Positions 5,977 through 10,595 of a stretch of DNA of 10,595 nucleotides are shown piece after piece. Position 1 is the first letter of the stretch. The number at the start of each line of letters is the position of its first letter. Origin of the DNA: an uncultured Duncaniella sp. (lineage in GTDB: Bacteria > Bacteroidota > Bacteroidia > Bacteroidales > Muribaculaceae); contig CAJUCI010000041.1 of the NCBI GenBank assembly GCA_910584825.1, positions 1-10,595 of the forward strand, in the 5' to 3' direction. Below the pieces are notes generated by a model. It saw nothing but the letters and a program-made list of their open reading frames with translations. It was not told where the DNA came from and did not search any database. Position numbers and translations under genes: made by a program.

Positions 5977-6021
5977 GGTACTATGTATTGCAAAGTACCA
6001 TACGGTGTATGTATCTTTGCA
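5977..6021. promoter_or_regulatory. Operator-like dyad cluster over the padR promoter
   Basis: Three symmetric or repeated patterns overlap the promoter. GGTACT (5977-5982) and AGTACC (5994-5999) form a perfect dyad centred on the -33 element. TGCAAAG (5989-5995) and CTTTGCA (6015-6021) form a second dyad whose right arm covers part of the -7 element. TATGTAT is repeated directly at 5982 and 6008. PadR-family repressors usually bind dyads in their own promoters, so autoregulation is the natural reading. This is inferred, not shown. Confidence 0.5.
5987..6019 (+). promoter_or_regulatory. padR operon promoter, Bacteroidetes type
   Basis: ATTG (5987-5990) and TATCTTTG (6012-6019) are separated by 21 bases, close to the Bacteroidetes consensus. 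Transcription would start near 6026, about 25 nt before the padR ATG. This also argues against the in-frame upstream start at 6005, which would lie inside the promoter. Confidence 0.75.
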
Positions 6022-6049
6022 GTGCCAAATAACTCTAAAACGTTCGGTC

Positions 6050-6400
6050 ATGAACATTGACAACTTAAAATCGCAGATGCGCAAGGGTATGCTCGAATTC
6101 TGCGTGCTTCTCATCCTCAAGCGTGGGGACGCCTACGCCTCCGAGATGATAGCACGCCTGAAGGAGGCTCATCTGATAGTGATGGAGGGTACGCTCTATC
6201 CTCTGCTCACGAGACTCAAGAATGACGGACTTCTCTCCTACCGATGGGAGGAGTCGACCCAAGGCCCCCCGCGCAAGTATTATTCCATCACACCCGTCGG
6301 CCATCAGTTCCTCGAGCAGCTCCAGGAGTCCTGGGACGAGATTGCATCGGCGGTAACAATCCTTCAACTTGACTACACCAACAAATATCTGCCGCAATGA
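6050..6400 (+). CDS. PadR-family winged-helix transcriptional regulator
   Basis: This is a small DNA-binding regulator (116 aa), probably a dimeric repressor acting in the cytoplasm. Residues 11-35 (RKGMLEFCVLLILKRGDAYASEM) are the typical PadR N-terminal helices. The recognition helix is EGTLYPLLTRLKNDGLL (46-62) and the wing is GPPRKYYSIT (72-81), both textbook for the family. The short C-terminal helix (residues 86-105) suggests the small subfamily-2 type. The ATG at 6050 is used because the next in-frame start upstream lies within the promoter. The stop codon overlaps the next gene's start as ATGA, so translation is probably coupled to the PspC-domain protein. The likely regulon is its own operon, given the dyads over the promoter. 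The signal it senses is unknown. Confidence 0.94.
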   Translation: MNIDNLKSQMRKGMLEFCVLLILKRGDAYASEMIARLKEAHLIVMEGTLYPLLTRLKNDGLLSYRWEESTQGPPRKYYSITPVGHQFLEQLQESWDEIASAVTILQLDYTNKYLPQ

Positions 6401-7572
6401 AAAAGACATTCCAAGTAAATATTAACGGCAAAATCTATCATATCGACGAGGATGCCTACACGCTCCTTCAGAATTATCTCTCCCAGCTCCGCGACGCCTT
6501 TCCCGGCGAGGAGGGGCAGGAGATAGTCGGCGACATCGAGTCGCGCATCTCCGAACACTTTGACCAGCGCATTGCCTCGGGGGTGCTCGTAATCGTTATC
6601 GATGATGTCAACCACGTAATCAGCATCATGGGCCGTCCCGACGAGATTTCCGACGAGGCGGGGTTTGAGGCCGATACGCGCAGCGAGGGCTCGCGCCCCG
6701 CACCGGCACCCGCTCCCGCCGGCTCGCAGTCGTCAGCCGCCGGTGTGCCCCCTTACACCGGCACTACGCCTCCGCCGTTCAGTAAGAAACTGTTCCGCGA
6801 CGAGCGTCACAAGGTGTTTGGCGGTGTGCTTGCCGGACTCGCTCAGTATCTCAACTGGGACGTCACCGTGCTGCGCATTCTCACCGTAGTGGCCACAATC
6901 TCGCTCGCCGGGTGGGGACTGTTCTGGTCAGTTATCCTCATTTACCTTGTCTGCTGGATGGTCATTCCTGCCGCACGCACTCCCCGTCAGATTCTTGAGA
7001 TGCGCGGCGAGCCGGTGACGGTCGACAATGTCGGTCAGACGGTCATAAACAACGCCGAGCCCCCCGTGGCTCCCGTGCCGCAGGGCAACGGGGCGGTTAA
7101 CTTTATCAATAACATCTTTCTCGTAGTTGGTCGCGTGATACTCGTCATACTCGGTTTTGTCAGCGGTATTGTCGGACTTTCCACCGCCATCGTCGGACTT
7201 GTAGTCATCGCAGGCATCTGCTGCCTCTACTTCGCGTCGAGCGAGTCGTTGCTCTCGGCCTTTGACATATCTATGGCCACGCCATATCTCGAAGGGTGGG
7301 GTATAGCCCTGATTCTCTTCTCGGTAGCCCTCCCGGCATTCTGCCTGTGCCGTGTAGGCATCGGCACACTCTTCAAGGCTCCCGGCATGTCGCTGCCCGC
7401 AGTTGTGGCGGTGATAGTGCTTGAGGTGCTTATGATAATCGGTGCGTGTGTGCTCATGAATCTCTCCGACTCCTATTGCTTCGAGACGTTCGATTCTTTC
7501 GCCTCCTCAACCGTCCATCCCGTGATATACGCGCTTCCGGCCCTTGCCCTTCTCCCTATAATCTGCATCTGA
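6397..7572 (+). CDS. PspC-domain inner-membrane protein with N-terminal helical domain
   Basis: The protein (391 aa) has three parts. Residues 1-90 are soluble: a short beta start (TFQVNINGKIYHIDEDA), then helices with YLSQLRDAFP and EIVGDIESRISEHF, then a GRPDEI segment. The pattern resembles the small HAAS-like helical domains often encoded next to PadR genes. Residues 91-130 are a Pro/Ala/Ser-rich linker. Residues 131-191 are the PspC domain (KLFRDERHKVFGGVLAGLAQ, then hydrophobic stretches up to CWMVIP). Further hydrophobic segments lie at about 237-278, 300-318, 333-354 and 375-391, giving several membrane spans. PspC proteins elsewhere sense or transmit envelope stress. The gene overlaps padR by 4 bp (ATGA), so it is firmly in the same operon. 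The chain ends within a hydrophobic segment without a polar tail. Family call is strong; its signalling role is inferred. Confidence 0.9.
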   Translation: MKKTFQVNINGKIYHIDEDAYTLLQNYLSQLRDAFPGEEGQEIVGDIESRISEHFDQRIASGVLVIVIDDVNHVISIMGRPDEISDEAGFEADTRSEGSRPAPAPAPAGSQSSAAGVPPYTGTTPPPFSKKLFRDERHKVFGGVLAGLAQYLNWDVTVLRILTVVATISLAGWGLFWSVILIYLVCWMVIPAARTPRQILEMRGEPVTVDNVGQTVINNAEPPVAPVPQGNGAVNFINNIFLVVGRVILVILGFVSGIVGLSTAIVGLVVIAGICCLYFASSESLLSAFDISMATPYLEGWGIALILFSVALPAFCLCRVGIGTLFKAPGMSLPAVVAVIVLEVLMIIGACVLMNLSDSYCFETFDSFASSTVHPVIYALPALALLPIICI

Positions 7573-7612
7573 CATAACCCCTTTCACCTCATACAGCAAC
7601 ATCATCACCATT

Positions 7613-8350
7613 ATGAAAAGATTACTTTCATCACTCCTCATCGCCCTTATGGCGGTAGCGGCCTATGCCGCCGAGCGGTCACTGACCCTAAAGGGCACGA
7701 TTAACTCCATCTATGTCTCGGCCGGAGTGGATGTGAAATACGTCCCCGGCAATTCCCCTGCCCGAGTCAGCATTACAGGCCCGAAGGAATATGTGGGCAA
7801 TGTCGAGGTGACTCTGCGCGAAGGACGGCTGCATATAACGAGCAAGCGGGAGACTAAAAATAAGTTTCTCGGACTCGTGAAGTTCACCGGCAACAAGCGT
7901 CTCAAGGGTGTCAAGGTCACGCTCTACGCCCCTCCTGTGGCAAATATCGAAGTAAGTTCGGGTGCTGAGCTTGAGGCTGTCGCGCCCATCAATCTCCCCG
8001 GCAAGGCGGCAACGCTTTCAGCCTCGTCGGGCAGTGACCTGGAGATAGAGTGGCTCAAGTGCGAATCGCTTGAATGCACGTCAAGCTCGGGCGCGGATAT
8101 TGAGATAGACCTGCTCACGGTGCGCACCGCCTCGTTTGACTCCTCGTCAGGCTCTGACATAGATGTTGACAATCTCACTGCCGAAGGGGTCAAGGCAACC
8201 TCATCGTCAGGCGGCGACGTATCACTGGGCGGAGCGGCACAGCGCGCCAATCTGCGCGCCTCGTCGGGCGGCAGCGTCAACGCCCGCAAGCTCACATGCC
8301 CCGCCGTCAACGCCAAAGGCTCATCCGGCGGCTCCGTCAAGACACGGTAA
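7613..8350 (+). CDS. Secreted DUF2807 (head GIN) beta-solenoid protein
   Basis: The protein (245 aa) has a signal peptide (MKRLLSSLLIALMAVAAYA, cut before AERS) and no lipobox, so it should be exported to the periplasm or surface. Residues 25-110 contain the conserved start of the family (GTINSIYVSAGVDVKYV, then LYAPPVANIEV). From residue 115 a ladder of SSG motifs follows at 115, 138, 158, 178, 198, 217 and 237, spaced about 20 residues, as expected for coils of a beta-solenoid. These domains are labelled putative autotransporter adhesin, but direct evidence for adhesion is weak. Being third in a padR-pspC operon (40 bp after pspC), it is more likely the envelope part of a membrane-sensing module. 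A 45-bp-arm inverted repeat begins 9 bases downstream. Confidence 0.88.
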   Translation: MKRLLSSLLIALMAVAAYAAERSLTLKGTINSIYVSAGVDVKYVPGNSPARVSITGPKEYVGNVEVTLREGRLHITSKRETKNKFLGLVKFTGNKRLKGVKVTLYAPPVANIEVSSGAELEAVAPINLPGKAATLSASSGSDLEIEWLKCESLECTSSSGADIEIDLLTVRTASFDSSSGSDIDVDNLTAEGVKATSSSGGDVSLGGAAQRANLRASSGGSVNARKLTCPAVNAKGSSGGSVKTR

Positions 8351-8358
8351 ATACCAGG

Positions 8359-8491
8359 TTCCAAAAAGGGACATAAGAACATAAGAGACACAAGTAACAT
8401 AAGTTTTTAATCCGTTGACAGTAAACGATTGTCGACAAATAAAACTCTTATGTCACTTGTGTCTCTTATGTTCTTATGTCCCTTTTTGGAA
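8359..8491. repeat. 45-bp-arm inverted repeat of CTTATGTCA-like units filling a convergent gap
   Basis: The arms 8359-8403 and 8447-8491 are complementary over 45 bp with a single mismatch. The right arm reads CTTATGTCA, CTTGTGTCT, CTTATGTT, CTTATGTCC and a closing CTTTTTGGAA. The 43-nt centre holds the perfect palindrome TTGTCGACAA (8429-8438). The element begins 9 bases after the DUF2807 stop and ends 6 bases before the stop of the S41 protease gene. It can act as a bidirectional terminator or 3'-end stabiliser. Its size and near-perfect arms suggest a recently formed or actively maintained element. Confidence 0.9.
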
Positions 8492-8497
8492 TTATGG

Positions 8498-10099
8498 TTA
8501 CTTATCGGTGAGGTATGATTTGTAACGCTTGGGGTCGTTGATGATGTCGAGGGCGGTGCTGAAGATGTTGTTGGAGGGGTTGACCACACGGAAGTAGGTC
8601 GACTGCTCGAAGAGGTCGCGGCCTATGAGTCCTTTAAGTATCGTCTCGAGATAGGGGCGCGAGATGTCATAAGCCTCCTGCTTGAACTCCACACTGTCCC
8701 TGATGCCGGTGTCGATGAGCCCCTGCATCATCTCGGGGGTCACGGTGAAGTCGCGGATAAAGGCATCCTCGTTGCGGTATTTCTTTTTCAGTGCGGCGCG
8801 GTTGTCGTCGACATAGCGGAGGCTGTAGTTGTTGATTGAGCCTTTGGCCACAAGGTCGCGGTAATAGTCGGTGTAGAATGTGGTGTCGAGCGGCACGAAT
8901 TCGTCGGGCATGATGCCGCCGCCTCCATAGACGGGACGGTGCAGACGCAGTGTGCTGAAACGGAGCGAGTCGGGGAACTGAGCGATGGAGTCGACCGAAC
9001 TGAGCTCGCCCTTGAGGTAGCGGTTGGCTATGTCGTTGCGGTAGTCGTCATCGTCGCCGTCGGCATACGGTTTTTGGATGCAGCGGCCCGAGGGGGTGTG
9101 ATAGCGGGCCACGGTCAGGCGCATCATCGAGCCGTCGGGGAAGGGGAACGGTCGCTGCACCAGGCCCTTGCCGAATGTGCGGCGGCCCACGATGACTCCG
9201 CGGTCATTGTCCTGGAGCGCGCCCGAGAGGATTTCGCTTGCCGAGGCCGAATACTGGTTGACCATCACCACCACGCGTCCGTCGAGGTATTTGCCGTCTG
9301 AATTGGCCTCATAGCGGCTCGAACCGTTTTTGGGCGAGTCGGTGTAGACTATCAGGTCGCCCTTGCGCAAAAACTCGTTGGCAATCTCGGTCGAGGGCTT
9401 GAGATAGCCGCCCCCGTTGTCGCAGAGGTCGATGATGATGTGCTTCATGCCGCGCTTGGAGAGCGACTTCATGGCCTCGCGCACCTCGTCGGTGGTGGTG
9501 CCGGCAAAGCGGGCCACTGAAATGAAGCCTACGCTGTCGTTAATCATATAGGTGGCGTCGACGCTGTAGATGGGTATCTCATCGCGCTTGACCGAGAACT
9601 CCAGCGGCTCGGCGGTGCGCTTGCGCATCACCTTGAGTCGTGCCATGGTGCCGCGCGGACCGCGGAGCACCTTGAGGATTTCGGCGTTTTTCATGCCCAC
9701 GCCCGAAATTACGGTGTCGTTACATGAGATTATGCGGTCGCCGGGCAGTATGCCTACGCGCTCCGAGGGGCCTCCGGCCACCGACTCGATGACATAGAGC
9801 GTGTCGTTGGTCATCTGGAAGCGTATGCCTATGCCTGAGAAGTTTCCGTCAAGAGGCTCGGTGAGTTCGCGGGTCTCCTCGGGGTTGGAGTAGGTGGAGT
9901 GGGGGTCGAGGTCTTTGAGCATGGCTATGATTGCGTCCTCGACCACCTTGGTGGTGTCAATCTCGTCGACATAATAGTTGGCGATAATCTGCTGGGCGAA
10001 TGCCAGCTTGCGGTCAGGCGAGAGTTTTACGTCGGCATGCGTCAGGGCGCATGATGCGGCGGCGATGAGTGTTGCTAATAATATTAATGTCCTTTTCAT
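8498..10099 (-). CDS. Carboxyl-terminal processing protease (S41 family) with PDZ domain
   Basis: The protein (533 aa) is an envelope serine protease of the Ctp/Prc type, which trims or degrades exported proteins. A signal peptide covers residues 1-22 (cut after THA is likely; C17 in AAASC is a weaker lipoprotein option). The PDZ domain lies at about 85-160 (SGIGIRF, then GILPGDRIISCNDT). The protease core follows, with the conserved IIIDLCDNGGGYL (221-233), the nucleophile S286 in YSASASEILSG and the general base K311 in GRRTFGKGLVQ; their 25-residue spacing is as in E. coli Prc. Residues 345-533 form a C-terminal extension of the kind seen in Bacteroidetes homologues. Its ATG overlaps the coaD stop codon (ATGA), so translation is probably coupled. 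The target proteins are unknown. Confidence 0.93.
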   Translation of the reverse strand: MKRTLILLATLIAAASCALTHADVKLSPDRKLAFAQQIIANYYVDEIDTTKVVEDAIIAMLKDLDPHSTYSNPEETRELTEPLDGNFSGIGIRFQMTNDTLYVIESVAGGPSERVGILPGDRIISCNDTVISGVGMKNAEILKVLRGPRGTMARLKVMRKRTAEPLEFSVKRDEIPIYSVDATYMINDSVGFISVARFAGTTTDEVREAMKSLSKRGMKHIIIDLCDNGGGYLKPSTEIANEFLRKGDLIVYTDSPKNGSSRYEANSDGKYLDGRVVVMVNQYSASASEILSGALQDNDRGVIVGRRTFGKGLVQRPFPFPDGSMMRLTVARYHTPSGRCIQKPYADGDDDDYRNDIANRYLKGELSSVDSIAQFPDSLRFSTLRLHRPVYGGGGIMPDEFVPLDTTFYTDYYRDLVAKGSINNYSLRYVDDNRAALKKKYRNEDAFIRDFTVTPEMMQGLIDTGIRDSVEFKQEAYDISRPYLETILKGLIGRDLFEQSTYFRVVNPSNNIFSTALDIINDPKRYKSYLTDK

Positions 10100-10530
10100 G
10101 GGAGGTATTGTGATACGTCATGCCCGTGGGCGGCAAGCTCGCGGACCATTGAAGATGATATGTAGCTGAGTTGAGGGAGGGAATACAGGAGTATGGTCTC
10201 GATGCCCGAGATGGCGCGGTTGATGTCGGCAAGATTGCGCTCATACTCGTAGTCGGCCACCGAGCGCACTCCGCGCAGCATCCACTGTGCCCCCTCGCGC
10301 CGGCAGGCATCGACGGTCAGGCCGTCATAGGCTATGACCTTGACCCTCGGCTCGGAGGCGTAGAGTGCGGCTATGTGGCTCACCCTCTGCTCCACGCTGT
10401 CGGCCGAGCTTTTGGTCGGGTTGTAGCCGATGGCTATAACGAGACGGTCGCATAGCGGGAGGGCACGCTCCACAATCGATGCGTGCCCTATGGTGAAGGG
10501 GTCAAATGTGCCTGGAAACAGCAGAACCAT
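10096..10530 (-). CDS. coaD: Pantetheine-phosphate adenylyltransferase
   Basis: This cytoplasmic enzyme joins 4'-phosphopantetheine with ATP to form dephospho-CoA, the penultimate step of CoA synthesis. The nucleotidyltransferase motif is FPGTFDPFTIGH (5-16, with T13 and H16). The conserved LRGVRSVADYEYE segment (85-97) and YISSSMVRE (123-131) are typical of bacterial CoaD. The start is the ATG at 10530; a TTG at 10557 would add nine residues ahead of the first strand and is unlikely. The protein (144 aa) ends directly at HDVSQYLP and so lacks about 14 residues, the last helix, compared with E. coli CoaD (159 aa). All catalytic motifs are kept, so it is probably functional. It is followed by the S41 protease with an ATGA overlap. 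Confidence 0.93.
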   Translation of the reverse strand: MVLLFPGTFDPFTIGHASIVERALPLCDRLVIAIGYNPTKSSADSVEQRVSHIAALYASEPRVKVIAYDGLTVDACRREGAQWMLRGVRSVADYEYERNLADINRAISGIETILLYSLPQLSYISSSMVRELAAHGHDVSQYLP

Positions 10531-10595
10531 ACCTGGGGGGAATTTAGTAGATGACAAAAAATGAATTTTGTCGGTTATATTGTTGATTTTTAATT

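Noticed and set aside
7955..8350. Regular repeats that might suggest a CRISPR array or minisatellite
   Set aside because: The repeats are diverged at DNA level and in frame with the solenoid coding sequence. There are no identical direct repeats with spacers and no cas genes.
7924..8400. Minus-strand open frame (158 codons) opposite the DUF2807 gene
   Set aside because: Its Ser/Pro/Asp-rich periodic sequence is the mirror of the SSG repeats. It would begin inside the inverted repeat.
10553..10572. GACAAAA...TTTTGTC inverted repeat upstream of coaD as a promoter or operator
   Set aside because: Seven-bp AT-rich arms and no full TAnnTTTG match on the coaD strand. The upstream gene is outside the window, so a control role cannot be supported.

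Overview
The window looks like chromosomal core sequence from a member of the Bacteroidales; a Muribaculaceae-like gut bacterium is my best guess, but the family is not proven. The reasons are GC-rich coding DNA with AT-rich gaps, promoter candidates of the Bacteroidetes type (TTG, about 20 nt, then TAnnTTTG) instead of -35/-10 boxes, almost no Shine-Dalgarno sequences, and Bacteroidetes-type genes (DUF4421 barrel, PadR/PspC/DUF2807 operon, Cauli_VI-RNase H fusion). I see no tRNA, rRNA, CRISPR array, phage, transposase or plasmid gene.

Layout. (1) Positions 28-2398, minus strand: a tight run aroK (shikimate kinase) -> alanine dehydrogenase/PntA-family protein with unusual active-site residues -> RNase H with an N-terminal Cauli_VI domain. 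(2) Positions 2399-2630: a divergent control region with a 17-bp dyad, a good greA promoter, and a terminator-like hairpin followed by seven T in the roughly 120-nt greA leader. (3) Positions 2631-4531, plus strand: greA, a HIT-family hydrolase, then menA, with a long inverted repeat between HIT and menA. (4) Positions 4530-4671: an AT-rich inverted repeat with a strong bidirectional terminator hairpin between convergent genes. (5) Positions 4672-5805, minus strand: a DUF4421 outer-membrane protein. (6) Positions 5806-6049: a divergent promoter region with an operator-like dyad cluster. (7) Positions 6050-8350, plus strand: a padR-pspC-DUF2807 operon, probably an autoregulated envelope-stress or membrane-sensing module. 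(8) Positions 8359-8491: a 45-bp-arm inverted repeat filling the gap between convergent genes. (9) Positions 8498-10530, minus strand: coaD (CoA biosynthesis) overlapping a ctp-type S41 protease by ATGA. Positions 10531-10595 are AT-rich sequence upstream of coaD in which I find no convincing promoter.

The genes are mostly housekeeping (aromatic precursors, menaquinone, CoA, transcript cleavage, R-loop removal, envelope proteolysis). The less ordinary content lies in three places: the non-coding repeats, two of which are built from the same 9-nt CTTATGTCA-like unit; the control regions of greA and padR; and the PadR/PspC/DUF2807 module. I found no obviously new defence or mobile system.
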